From Nevskiaceae bacterium (GTDB taxonomy: Bacteria; Pseudomonadota; Gammaproteobacteria; Steroidobacterales; Steroidobacteraceae), in the NCBI GenBank assembly GCA_031277355.1, contig JAITMN010000122.1:1-8448 (forward strand): a DNA stretch of 8,448 nucleotides, read 5' to 3'. A program made the position numbers and the translations under genes. Within the stretch, counting starts at the first letter, position 1; each line of letters opens with the position of its first letter. Below, in pieces: positions 1 through 7,988 of the stretch. The notes under the pieces were generated by a model. The model saw only the letters and a list, made by a program, of their open reading frames with translations. It did not search any database and was not told the origin of the DNA.

Positions 1-860
1 GCATACAGCGGCGTGCGGCCCCACCAGTCCCAACGGTTGACGTCGGCGCCCTGATCGATCAGGTATGAGGCCACATCGAAACGAAAATTCTCGGTGGCGA
101 TCAGCAGCGGCGTGATGCCTTCCGGGTCGGCCATGTTGATGTCCGCGCCGCCAGTGGCGAGATATTTCACGCAGTCCAGACAGCCCTGCCGCGCCGCATA
201 GAGCAGTGGCGTCATGCCGCCGGGCGGACGGGCCTGCGCACGCGGTTCGCCAGTGACCTGCCGACGATTCTCATTGAGCGCCGAACGCGCGTTCGGATCG
301 GCGCGCGAGTCGAGCAGCAGTTTCACCATCTGCGGCTGACCCTGCGCGGCGGCCCAGATCAGCGCCGTCTGACCGCGAAACTGCTCGCGCGCATCGACCT
401 TGGCGCCGCGCTTGAGCAGCACCTTGGCCGCTTCCACATTGCCGGCGCGCGCCACGATCATCAGCGCGGTTTGTCCGTCGGGGTTGGCCCCCTCCACATT
501 GGCGCCGGCTTTCAACAGCGCCTCGATGATGCTCACGTCGCCTGCCAGCGCTGCCTGCGACAGCGCGTTGGCCCCATAGGCATTGTTGCCATCGACCTTG
601 GCGCGCGCCTTCAGCAGGCGCTCGACCAGCGCGCGGTCGCCGTGATAGGCCGCCCACATCAGCGCAGTGCTGCCATCGGTGGAGGCGGCGTTGACGTCAG
701 CGCCACCCTCGATCAGCGCAATCGCCTCGCCCGACTGCTTCAAACGCGCGGCATCGACCAGCGAGGTCTGCGGCTGCACGGCCTGGGCGACCGTTGCCAA
801 CAACGCCGCGCAAGCCAGCAACGCGGTGCGACGCCAGAACGCCAAGGGTTCGCAAGACAT
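1..860 (-). CDS. Exported ankyrin-repeat protein (3' end beyond window)
   Basis: The frame is open from the ATG at 860 to the left window edge, giving about 286 residues with no stop, so the C-terminus lies outside. The N-terminus looks like a Sec signal peptide: Arg-Arg at residues 10-11, a hydrophobic Leu/Ala core, and a plausible cleavage after AQA near residue 25. Ankyrin repeats follow in two blocks, about residues 30-185 and from 211 to the edge. They carry typical signatures such as DGSTALMWAA, GADVN, GQTALIWAAA, GGMTPLLYAA and WGRTPLYA. A polar, Arg- and Pro-containing linker at about 186-210 separates the blocks. Ankyrin repeats bind proteins, and here the target is probably periplasmic. 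The start lies 2 bp after the DUF1552 stop, with a GGAG 8 nt upstream inside that gene, so the two are very likely co-transcribed. The partner is unknown; a scaffold or chaperone for the neighbouring exported proteins is inference. Confidence 0.9.
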   Translation of the reverse strand, partial: MSCEPLAFWRRTALLACAALLATVAQAVQPQTSLVDAARLKQSGEAIALIEGGADVNAASTDGSTALMWAAYHGDRALVERLLKARAKVDGNNAYGANALSQAALAGDVSIIEALLKAGANVEGANPDGQTALMIVARAGNVEAAKVLLKRGAKVDAREQFRGQTALIWAAAQGQPQMVKLLLDSRADPNARSALNENRRQVTGEPRAQARPPGGMTPLLYAARQGCLDCVKYLATGGADINMADPEGITPLLIATENFRFDVASYLIDQGADVNRWDWWGRTPLY

Positions 861-862
861 GT

Positions 863-2185
863 TCAGATCTCCGCGAACTGTCCGCTGCTGTCACCCACCG
901 ATTCCATTTCAATGCCCACGCGATTCATCAGCGTGAGCCAGAGGTTGGCAATCGGCGTGCGTTCCGCAGGATTGATATGCTGACCGCCCTTGAGCAGGCC
1001 ATTGGCTCCACCCAGCACCATCGTCGGCAGCGGATACTGGTTGTGCGCGTTGCTGTTGCTCATGTTGCTGCCATAGACGATCAGCGAATGATCGAGCAAT
1101 GAGCCATCACCATCGGGCGTGTCGGCCAGACGCTTGAGGAACTTCGCCATCTGCTGCGAATGGAAGGTCTGGATCTTCACCAGCTTCTCGATCTTGGTGC
1201 CATCGCTCTGGTGGTGCGACACCGGATGGAACGCATCGGGCACACCAACGAAGTTGTAGGTCATGTTGCTGACCTCGGCGGCCATCATCATCGTGGCGAT
1301 GCGGGTGAGATTGGACTGCCAGGCCAGCGCGATCATGTCGAACATCAGCATCTGCTGCTGCGGGAACTGTTCGGCCACACCCATCGGCACCGGCGGCAGA
1401 TCAAGGCCCGACAGATCCTGCTGCGCCATCTTCTGCACGCGCCGCTCCACCTCGCGCACGCTGTCCAGGTAGTCGGCCAGCACCACGCGGTCCGGTGCGC
1501 CCAACCGGCGCTTCATGCTGGCCACGTCGCTCTGCACCATGTCGAGGATGCTGTTGTATTGATCGCCCAGCGCTTGACGCTCCTCGACGGTATCGCCGCG
1601 CCCGAACAGGCGCTGGAACAGATTGCGCGGGTTGTATTCCATCGGCAGCGGCGTGCTGGGCGTGCGAAACGCAATCGTGCCGGAATAGCTGCAACCATAG
1701 GCGCGATCACAAACACCACCGCCACCGCCGGCCTCGGTGGACACTTCCAGCGAAGGCAGCGGCGTGTCCTGACCGATCTTCAGCGCGGCCATCTGATCTA
1801 TCGTCACCCCGCCGTAGGGATCCTGACTTTCACGCGGATGCACGCACGACAGCCAGGTGCCCGGCACGATGGCATGCACCGCCGCGCTTTCTCCGGGGCG
1901 ATTGCCCAGATTGCTGACCACGATCATCTGCTGCTGATAGTCGGCCAGCGGCTCCAGAATGGGCGAGAGTTTGAAGTCTTTGCCTGATCCCGTGGGCGTC
2001 CAGCGATCCATGATCGCGCCATGCGGGAAGTAGACGAAACCCATCCGCAGATTGGGCTTGGCGGCCGTTGCGGCCAGCGCCGTTGCGGCGGGAACCATCG
2101 CATCGAGCAAGGGCAACCCAATGCCGACGCCAGCGCCACGCAGCACGGCGCGACGGGAAATGTGTTTGCGGGTGATGAAGTTCAT
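863..2185 (-). CDS. Tat-exported DUF1552 family protein
   Basis: This complete protein of 440 residues matches the DUF1552 family in length and conserved segments. The N-terminus has a twin-arginine signal (SRRAVLRG, Arg11-Arg12) followed by a Gly/Leu/Ala hydrophobic stretch, so it should be exported folded through Tat. Family-like segments I recognise are CSYSGTIAFRTPSTPLP followed by NPRNLFQRLFG in the middle, a His-rich segment (FHPVSHHQSDGT), and GSNMSNSNAHNQYPLP near the C-terminus. The family is uncharacterised; it resembles DUF1501 proteins, which have been linked to the alkaline phosphatase/sulfatase fold, but I cannot confirm a catalytic site here. The start codon overlaps the stop of the upstream DUF1592 gene as ATGA, with AAGGTG 5 nt before it as ribosome binding site. 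DUF1552 and DUF1592 genes are commonly adjacent, which supports a joint role outside the cytoplasm. The substrate is unknown. Confidence 0.93.
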   Translation of the reverse strand: MNFITRKHISRRAVLRGAGVGIGLPLLDAMVPAATALAATAAKPNLRMGFVYFPHGAIMDRWTPTGSGKDFKLSPILEPLADYQQQMIVVSNLGNRPGESAAVHAIVPGTWLSCVHPRESQDPYGGVTIDQMAALKIGQDTPLPSLEVSTEAGGGGGVCDRAYGCSYSGTIAFRTPSTPLPMEYNPRNLFQRLFGRGDTVEERQALGDQYNSILDMVQSDVASMKRRLGAPDRVVLADYLDSVREVERRVQKMAQQDLSGLDLPPVPMGVAEQFPQQQMLMFDMIALAWQSNLTRIATMMMAAEVSNMTYNFVGVPDAFHPVSHHQSDGTKIEKLVKIQTFHSQQMAKFLKRLADTPDGDGSLLDHSLIVYGSNMSNSNAHNQYPLPTMVLGGANGLLKGGQHINPAERTPIANLWLTLMNRVGIEMESVGDSSGQFAEI

Positions 2186-4584
2186 AACTGCACCTTTTCT
2201 TCGCCAGACGGTAGTTGCTGTGTCTGAAATTCCGGACTGTTGACGATGCCCAGCACGAGATCCTCGAAACGATTGCCGTGCGGCTCGGCCTCGCGCACGA
2301 TGCGGCGCACCTGCGGCATGTCGAAGTATTCCACCGAACGCCCGAGCGCATACGTCATCAGGTTGACCGTCAGCGCTTGCACGAATTGATTGGCGTTACC
2401 GGCCAGAATGTTGCGCAGACCATCGGGGCCTCGCACCGGCCTGCCATCGACCATGCTGCCGTCCGAATCAATCGGCGTGCCGGTGTCGGCATCCTTGCTT
2501 TGCCAGGCGCCCAGCGCGTCGAAGTTTTCCAGCGCCAGCCCCAGGGGGTCCATGATGCCGTGACAGGCATTGCATGAGGCCACGCTGCGATGCGCCTCCA
2601 TGCGCTCGCGAACGGTCTCGGCCTTCCCGCCGGGCACGTTTTCCTTCAGCGCTGGAATCGCAGGCGGCGGCGCGGCCGGCGGCGTGCCAGAGATGACCTC
2701 CAGCACATAGGCTCCGCGCAGCACCGGCGCCGTGCGATTGGCATAGGAGGTGCCCAGCAGCATCGCGCCCTTGCCCAGCAGACCGAAGCGGTGCGAATCG
2801 TTCAGCGCGACGCGGCGGAACTGCGGCCCGCGCACATCGCGGATGCCATAGTGCAGCGCCAGACGTTCGTTGAGGTAGCTCCAGTCGGAGGTCAACAGAT
2901 CGGTGACCGGGCGATCTTGCAGCAACACACTGCCCAGCCACAGCTCCATTTCCTTGCGGAAGGCGCTGCGCAGGTCTTCGTCGAAATTGGGGAATATCGT
3001 TTCATCGACGATGATTTTGTCCATGCTGCCGACTTGCAGCCACTGGAACGCAAAGTTCGTCACCAGCGTGTTGGCGCGCGGGTCGGCCAGCATGCGCACG
3101 ACCTGCGCCTTGATCTGCTCCGGCTCATGCAAACGATTGGCCGCCGCCAGATCGAGCAATTGCTGATCCGGTCCCTGACTCCACAGGAAGAACGACAGCC
3201 GCGAAGCCAGATCGAGGTCGGCGATGCGCCAACTCTGGGATGCATCAGCCACCTGCGGAGCGGCCTGCTCAGCGCGATACAGAAACTTCGGCGTGGCGAG
3301 AATGGCGACGATGGAATTCTGGATGCCCGCGTCGAAGTCCTTGCCTTTGCGGCCCACCTCGAAGAAGCGCAGCGGCGCTTCCAGATCTTCGTCGGTGACC
3401 GGACGGCGATAGGCGGCGGTGGTCAACGCGGTGAGGATTTTCTTGGCGCAAGGCAGTTCATCATCCGGACCCGTTGGGCGGCAGATGAAAATGCGCTGGC
3501 GGCTGGGCGTGTCGGCCATGCCGGTGACGTTCACCGGGCCATTGATCTCGATGCCGCCGGCGCTGGGCGCGCTTGCGCCGCCACCGGCGGGATTGAACGA
3601 ACTGAGCCAGTCGTCGGACTCGGACATCGCCCGCTGCTGGAAAGTGACCGTCAGTTGATGCGGCCCTGCCGTGACGGGCAACTCGATGCCACGGAACCGG
3701 GCCTGGAATTCCTTCGTGGCTTCCTGCTGCAACTGGTCGGACTTTTTCAGATCTTCGGGGCCGCCGAAGGTGCGTTCGAAGACCTGCTTGCCGTCGATCA
3801 GGAAGATGGCCCGGTGCTCCTGCCCGCCGCCGCCATAGCCACCCCCGCCGCCCACATTGAGGTTGAAGGTGTAGGTGCCGTCGGCGGGAAAGTTGTGCGT
3901 CACCGAGAAACCGCCGCGAGTGCCCAGCGGCATGCCGTCGATGTGCATGGCCTGACTGTGACGACCGCCGCGATAGGTGGCGATGGCGCGCGGAGCCTGC
4001 GCATTGCCCACCGCCAGCGCAGCCACGGTGCGGGCCGCCGAGACGTATTGATCGAGGAAGGTGGGCGACACCTTCAGCACATTGGCGATGTTGTCGAAGC
4101 CATCGCTGAGCGTGTCTTGCGGCAGCAACGAGGCCGGGTCTACATCGACGTTGAGCAATTCCTTCACGCTGCGCGCATATTCGGCGCGATTCAGACGGTG
4201 CAGCGACACATATCCGGCCTGGGGACTGGCAGCGCCGGCCTCATCCAAACGGCTTTCCAGCCACGACACGAAGTCATTGACGGCAGCCGCATCGGGGCGC
4301 TCCTCACCCGGCGGCGGCATCATCTGGCCACGCAGCTTTCTGACCGTGGCCTCCCAAGTCTTGGCTTCCTTGGCGATGCTGCCGGGCTGCAAGGTGTCGA
4401 AGGCCACACCGCCGGCCCAGTCCACCGCGTTGTGGCATTTCTCACAATAGGTGTTCAGCAGCGTCCAGTGTTGGGCCGCCGGATCGCCGGCCGCCGCCGC
4501 CACGCCGCTGACCGTCAACGCCAACAGCGGCAGCGCCAGCGCGTGGAAAACCCGCGTCGTCAGAGAATTGGCTTTCGTGTTCAT
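2182..4584 (-). CDS. Exported c-type heme DUF1592/DUF1588/DUF1585 protein
   Basis: A large secreted protein of 800 residues. I chose the ATG at 4584 because a Sec signal peptide (about residues 1-32) begins there; the frame is open upstream to 4668, but only inside the preceding gene. CEKCH at 47-51 is a c-type heme site, and the Met-Met-Pro-Pro at 88-91 could supply the axial Met, as in planctomycete-type cytochrome c domains. A DUF1587-like segment starts near 125 (SLHRLNRAEYARSVKELLN). Next comes a Gly-rich beta region with NLNVGGGGGYGGGG, possibly carbohydrate-binding. DUF1595-, DUF1592- and DUF1588-like segments follow; the last carries a second motif, CNACH at 671-675, before GIMDPLGLALENFDALG. 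A DUF1585-like C-terminus has TYALGRSVEYFDMPQVRR. It probably transfers electrons in the periplasm; the substrate is unknown. It starts 2 bp after the upstream stop with no clear Shine-Dalgarno, so translation may be coupled. Confidence 0.93.
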   Translation of the reverse strand: MNTKANSLTTRVFHALALPLLALTVSGVAAAAGDPAAQHWTLLNTYCEKCHNAVDWAGGVAFDTLQPGSIAKEAKTWEATVRKLRGQMMPPPGEERPDAAAVNDFVSWLESRLDEAGAASPQAGYVSLHRLNRAEYARSVKELLNVDVDPASLLPQDTLSDGFDNIANVLKVSPTFLDQYVSAARTVAALAVGNAQAPRAIATYRGGRHSQAMHIDGMPLGTRGGFSVTHNFPADGTYTFNLNVGGGGGYGGGGQEHRAIFLIDGKQVFERTFGGPEDLKKSDQLQQEATKEFQARFRGIELPVTAGPHQLTVTFQQRAMSESDDWLSSFNPAGGGASAPSAGGIEINGPVNVTGMADTPSRQRIFICRPTGPDDELPCAKKILTALTTAAYRRPVTDEDLEAPLRFFEVGRKGKDFDAGIQNSIVAILATPKFLYRAEQAAPQVADASQSWRIADLDLASRLSFFLWSQGPDQQLLDLAAANRLHEPEQIKAQVVRMLADPRANTLVTNFAFQWLQVGSMDKIIVDETIFPNFDEDLRSAFRKEMELWLGSVLLQDRPVTDLLTSDWSYLNERLALHYGIRDVRGPQFRRVALNDSHRFGLLGKGAMLLGTSYANRTAPVLRGAYVLEVISGTPPAAPPPAIPALKENVPGGKAETVRERMEAHRSVASCNACHGIMDPLGLALENFDALGAWQSKDADTGTPIDSDGSMVDGRPVRGPDGLRNILAGNANQFVQALTVNLMTYALGRSVEYFDMPQVRRIVREAEPHGNRFEDLVLGIVNSPEFQTQQLPSGEEKVQL

Positions 4585-4586
4585 CG

Positions 4587-5525
4587 TCAGACTATGCCAC
4601 GCATTTCGCGTACATGACCATAAATGCCGCGATAGGCATTGCGGATGAATACATCCGAGTTGCCCCATCGCTCGTCGTATTTGCTGGTAGCGCCAATGGC
4701 GATCATATCGTCCACCCCCATGCCCTTGCGCATCATCTGCCAGATTTCCTCGTGCAGCGTGGTCAGCATTTCGTTCTCGGCGGCCAAATCGGCCTTGGTT
4801 TGCACCGGCCCCACGTCGGGCACGATGCGGGTTTCATCATTGACCAGATCGAGCAGCGCCTTCGTGGCATTGGCCAGACCGCCGGTCCAGCCGCCCGTGG
4901 CGGCATCGGGGATGGGATAGCGATTGGCCGTGACCACGCCGCCAGCCACCAGCACATTGGCGTCGCGGAAATAAACGTAGATATCGCCATCGGTGTGCGC
5001 CAGCGGCAAATGACCGTAGTCCACCGTGCCGCCGCCGAAAGCCAGCGTTTGCGCACCCTTGTAGAACGTGCGCGTGGGCAGCGCCTTGGGGCGCGGCGGA
5101 TAGACCCGGTTTTCCCAATCCACGTCCACCGGCTGCGTGAACCACAGGCGGGTGTTTTCGTGGGCGATCAGTTCGGCCCCGTCCTGACGCAGCGTCTCGT
5201 TGCTGCCGGTGTGCTCCCAGTGCCAGTGGGTGTTGAAGGCCACCGTCACCGGCGCGCCCAGCGTCTGCCGGAGGGTTTGCAGCAGTTGCTTGGAATGTTC
5301 CGCGTTGCCGCCATCGACCAGCAGCACCCCATCCCCGCCGCGCCGCGCCACCACATTGCCGCCCGCGCCGGTGATCAGCACCAGACCCTCGGCCAGCGGC
5401 GTGACTTGCAGATCGGCCTTTGAAGCCGCCGCACCCGCAAGACCACCCAAACTTGCCGACAAGCACAAGCCTGCCGTTCCCCGGCCCAATTGAGCCAGAA
5501 ACGCCCTACGACCCGATATGACCAT
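4587..5525 (-). CDS. Tat-exported metallo-beta-lactamase-fold protein, atypical metal site
   Basis: This protein has 312 residues from the ATG at 5525. That start has GGAG 5 nt upstream and places a twin-arginine signal (SGRRAFLAQLGRG, Arg6-Arg7) at the very N-terminus; frame-compatible upstream ATGs as far as 5567 lack both advantages. The fold is recognised from FNTHWHWEHTGSNE (His100, His102, Glu104, His105), LAHTDGDIYVYF (His177), VLVAGGVVTANRYP and IVPDVGPVQTKADL. Typical hydrolases of this superfamily have HxHxDH, a bridging Asp after Gly, and a final His in a GHG motif. Here Glu104, Gly196 and Val238 occupy those positions. Three His (100, 102, 177) could still hold one metal, so a mono-metal or non-hydrolytic role is possible. 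I believe related proteins share the AGG variant, but this is from memory. It is the first gene of the four-gene exported cluster. The substrate is unknown. Confidence 0.9.
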   Translation of the reverse strand: MVISGRRAFLAQLGRGTAGLCLSASLGGLAGAAASKADLQVTPLAEGLVLITGAGGNVVARRGGDGVLLVDGGNAEHSKQLLQTLRQTLGAPVTVAFNTHWHWEHTGSNETLRQDGAELIAHENTRLWFTQPVDVDWENRVYPPRPKALPTRTFYKGAQTLAFGGGTVDYGHLPLAHTDGDIYVYFRDANVLVAGGVVTANRYPIPDAATGGWTGGLANATKALLDLVNDETRIVPDVGPVQTKADLAAENEMLTTLHEEIWQMMRKGMGVDDMIAIGATSKYDERWGNSDVFIRNAYRGIYGHVREMRGIV

Positions 5526-5732
5526 TTTCACTCCGCGCCATCTGCTCAACACGGGCATCGAGCACACCCTGTGGCGCAGAGGATTGCATGATGCGTTTCG
5601 GGAATGTGTCGCCTGCCATCGAAGCCCCCCGGACTTATCGCGACAGTGTAGCCGGATTGTTCCGACAACGCCGCCATAGCTTCAGTTCCGGGGAAAATTC
5701 CTGGGGCGCGGCAAAACGGACAAGGGTTTGCC
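5526..5732. other. 207-bp intergenic gap, likely promoter region of the left cluster
   Basis: This gap separates the norB stop from the MBL-fold gene and is the only sizeable non-coding stretch in the window. Reading the minus strand, it contains TTGTCGGAACAA (an imperfect TTGT/ACAA inverted repeat) and then a -10-like TACACT. The TTGTCG and TACACT elements are only about 12 bp apart, too close for a standard sigma-70 promoter, so I do not call a defined promoter. An open frame across the region (ending at 5546) runs into the norB 3' end and has no family features. I see no strong terminator hairpin with a T-run after norB, so read-through is possible. Confidence 0.4.
5531..5534 (-). promoter_or_regulatory. 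Ribosome binding site deciding the MBL-fold start
   Basis: The minus strand reads GGAG, then TGAAA, then ATG at 5525. The 5-nt spacing is good. No comparable site precedes the earlier in-frame ATGs at 5567 or 5558, and starting at 5525 puts the Tat signal at the N-terminus. Confidence 0.7.
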
Positions 5733-7988
5733 CTACCCCCGCCCTCCCCGCCACAACTGCGCCACGAACGCCGCCACCAGCAGCGCGCCGCCCGCGAACA
5801 GCACATCCCCCGGCATGCGCAGCCAGACCAGCGTGTGTACCAGAGGCTGATCGAGGAATTGCGCCGAGCGTGCGTACCAGTAGCCGTGCTCCAGCGCGGC
5901 GTGCAATTGCGCGATGCCCAGTGGCAGCAGCGTGAGCAGCACCATCAGCGCCAGGCCGCCGTTCAGCGCCCAGAACGCAGCGCGCAGCATGCCCTCGTGC
6001 CAATGGCCCTGCGGGCGCAGGCCGCGCAGACAGAACAGCATCAGGCCAAGGCCCAGCATGCCGTATACGCCGAACAACGCGGCGTGACCGTGTGTGGGTG
6101 TGAGGTTCAGGCCCTGCATGAAATACAGCGCAATCGGCGTGTTGATCAGAAAGCCGAGCAAGCCCGCGCCCACGAGGTTCCAGAACGACACGGCGAGAAA
6201 GAAGCGGATCGGTCCGCGATAGCGCTGCATCCACGGCGCGGCGTGACCGTGCGCCAACGTTTCGCGCGCTTCCATCGCCACCAGCGCCAGCGGCACCACT
6301 TCCAGCGCAGAGAAGCTCGCGCCCAGCGCCAACACGCCGATGGGCGTGCCGGACCAGTACAGATGATGGAAGGTGCCGAGCACACCGCCAGCCAGAAACA
6401 CTATCGTTGCGAACAGCACGTTGATCGTTGCGCTGCGTGCGCGCACCAGTCCCAGCTTCACGAACAGGAAGCTGATCACCGCGACGGCGAAGACTTCGAA
6501 GAAGCCTTCCACCCACAGATGCACCACCCACCAGCGCCAGTATTCCACCACGGACAATTGCGAGTGTTCGCCCCACATCAAACCCGCGCCATACAGCAGA
6601 CCGATGGCGCAAGTGGAGAGAAACAGCAGCGTGACGATGGGACTGATTTCATCGCCACGCCGCAGCGCGGGCCACAGCGCACGGCCCACCAGCGTCAGCC
6701 ACAGCAGCAGGCCGATGAACAAAAACGCCTGCCAGAAGCGGCCGATGTCGGTGTATTCCCAGCCTTGATGACCGAACAGGAAATTGTTTTCAAGGGCGAG
6801 TTTTTGCGTTACCGCCAACCACTGTCCGGCAAATGCGCCGACGACGATGATCAGCAGACAGACGAACAGCAGGTTCACGCCCAAGCGCTGCCATCGCGGT
6901 TCGACGCCTGAAATTGCAGGCGCAATGTAGAGACCCGTGCCAAGCCATGCGGTGGCGATCCACAGCACCGCCAATTGCGTGTGCCAGCTTCGCGTTAGTG
7001 AATACGGCAGTACGGCGGTCAGATCGACGCCGTACATGCCTTTGTCCACCTGATAGTGCGCGGTGATCGCGCCAAGCAATATCTGCACGAGGAACAGCGC
7101 AACGACGATCCAGAAATACTTCCGCGTGGCGCGCATCGATGGCGTGAGCGCAAGGTTGTGCAAGGGATCGCTCGCCGGCGGTTGCACCGGCGCTTCCTTC
7201 GCCACCCAACCGAAGTAGTGCCACGCCAGCAGGCCAACGCCTGCGAGCAGGAATACCACGCTGAACACGCTCCAGATCAATGTGCCGGGCGTGGGCGTGT
7301 TGCCCAACGCGGGTTCGTAGGGCCAATTGCTGGTGTAGGTGTAAGCCCGTCCGGGCCGTTCGGTGACGGCGGCCCATGCGCTCCAGAAAAAGAACGCCGT
7401 CATCTGGCGGCGATGCTGCGATGTATCGACGGTGTTCGTGCGCAGCGCGAAGGTTTCACGCAGCTTGTCGTAGGTTGGATCGGCGCCGAAGAGTCGGTCG
7501 TAGTGACCGATCAGTTCATCGATTGCCGCACCGCGCGCATCGGAGATGCGCAGCGTGCCGGTGGATGCATCATATGTGTTTTGGCGCTGCGCCAGACGGA
7601 CGCTGGCTTGCAACTGCGCCAACGTAGCTTGATCGAGCTGCGCCAGAGCAACGCCGCGCTGTTCGCGCGCCAATTGCGCCAGCAGCGCTACGCCTTCGCG
7701 ATGCATCCAATCGGCGCTCCAATCGGGGGCCACGAGCGCGCCGTGTCCCCAGATCGAACCCACCTGCATGCCGCCCATGCGTTGCCAGACGCGGCGGCCT
7801 TCTTCCATGTCTTCTTGCGTGTAGACCACGCGGCCGGAAGCGGTGACCACCTGTTGGGGAATGGGCGGGGCTTGCTGGTAAATCTGATAGCCGACCCAGA
7901 GCAGAACGGCGAAGGCGCAGATCAGCAGCGTTGCCAGTCCCCACCAGAGCCGTCGCGTAGTGTTTGGAAAATTGTCGGTCGAGTCCAT
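5733..7988 (-). CDS. norB: Quinol-dependent nitric oxide reductase (qNOR, single subunit)
   Basis: This 751-residue protein reduces two NO to N2O with quinol electrons in the inner membrane. The length fits qNOR, which fuses a NorC-like N-terminal domain lacking heme c to the NorB core. Residues about 12-36 form the first membrane helix. A periplasmic domain follows, with RMGGMQVGSIWGHGALVAPD and no CxxCH, as expected for a quinol-fed enzyme. The core contains many hydrophobic helices. Visible ligands and key residues are His311 (TAHY, low-spin heme b), His490 with Glu494 and Glu498 (HLWVEGFFE), His541-His542 (FHHLYWSGTP, FeB) and His633/His635 (THGHAA, the two hemes). All expected metal and heme ligands are present, so the enzyme should be active. 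The start at 7988 is preceded by GAGGGAAGA. No norC, norD or norQ is nearby, as is usual for qNOR. The role could be NO detoxification or a denitrification step; the window cannot tell which. Confidence 0.96.
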   Translation of the reverse strand: MDSTDNFPNTTRRLWWGLATLLICAFAVLLWVGYQIYQQAPPIPQQVVTASGRVVYTQEDMEEGRRVWQRMGGMQVGSIWGHGALVAPDWSADWMHREGVALLAQLAREQRGVALAQLDQATLAQLQASVRLAQRQNTYDASTGTLRISDARGAAIDELIGHYDRLFGADPTYDKLRETFALRTNTVDTSQHRRQMTAFFFWSAWAAVTERPGRAYTYTSNWPYEPALGNTPTPGTLIWSVFSVVFLLAGVGLLAWHYFGWVAKEAPVQPPASDPLHNLALTPSMRATRKYFWIVVALFLVQILLGAITAHYQVDKGMYGVDLTAVLPYSLTRSWHTQLAVLWIATAWLGTGLYIAPAISGVEPRWQRLGVNLLFVCLLIIVVGAFAGQWLAVTQKLALENNFLFGHQGWEYTDIGRFWQAFLFIGLLLWLTLVGRALWPALRRGDEISPIVTLLFLSTCAIGLLYGAGLMWGEHSQLSVVEYWRWWVVHLWVEGFFEVFAVAVISFLFVKLGLVRARSATINVLFATIVFLAGGVLGTFHHLYWSGTPIGVLALGASFSALEVVPLALVAMEARETLAHGHAAPWMQRYRGPIRFFLAVSFWNLVGAGLLGFLINTPIALYFMQGLNLTPTHGHAALFGVYGMLGLGLMLFCLRGLRPQGHWHEGMLRAAFWALNGGLALMVLLTLLPLGIAQLHAALEHGYWYARSAQFLDQPLVHTLVWLRMPGDVLFAGGALLVAAFVAQLWRGGRG

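Noticed and set aside
1160..1987. 275-codon open frame on the plus strand
   Set aside because: It is the antisense shadow of the DUF1552 gene, with His/Arg/Gln-rich low-information translation.
2590..4617. 675-codon open frame on the plus strand
   Set aside because: It lies wholly antisense to the DUF1592 gene. Its Arg/His/Gln/Gly-rich translation has no family features and is the expected shadow of GC-rich third positions.
4585..4668. Upstream extension of the DUF1592 protein to 4668
   Set aside because: It would add 28 residues inside the MBL-fold gene ahead of a good Sec signal peptide; the start at 4584 fits the signal and the tight gene spacing.
5717..5736. Short AGGG/CCCT hairpin at the norB stop as a terminator
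   Set aside because: The stem is only 4 bp, overlaps the stop codon and has no T-run after it on the minus strand.
5546..5806. 86-codon minus-strand frame spanning the norB 3' end and the gap
   Set aside because: About a third of it overlaps norB in another frame, it has no ribosome binding site evidence, and the translation is Cys/Arg-rich without a domain.
5835..6911. 358-codon open frame on the plus strand opposite norB
   Set aside because: It is antisense to conserved qNOR ligand regions, and its Gln/His/Arg-rich composition has no domain or signal.
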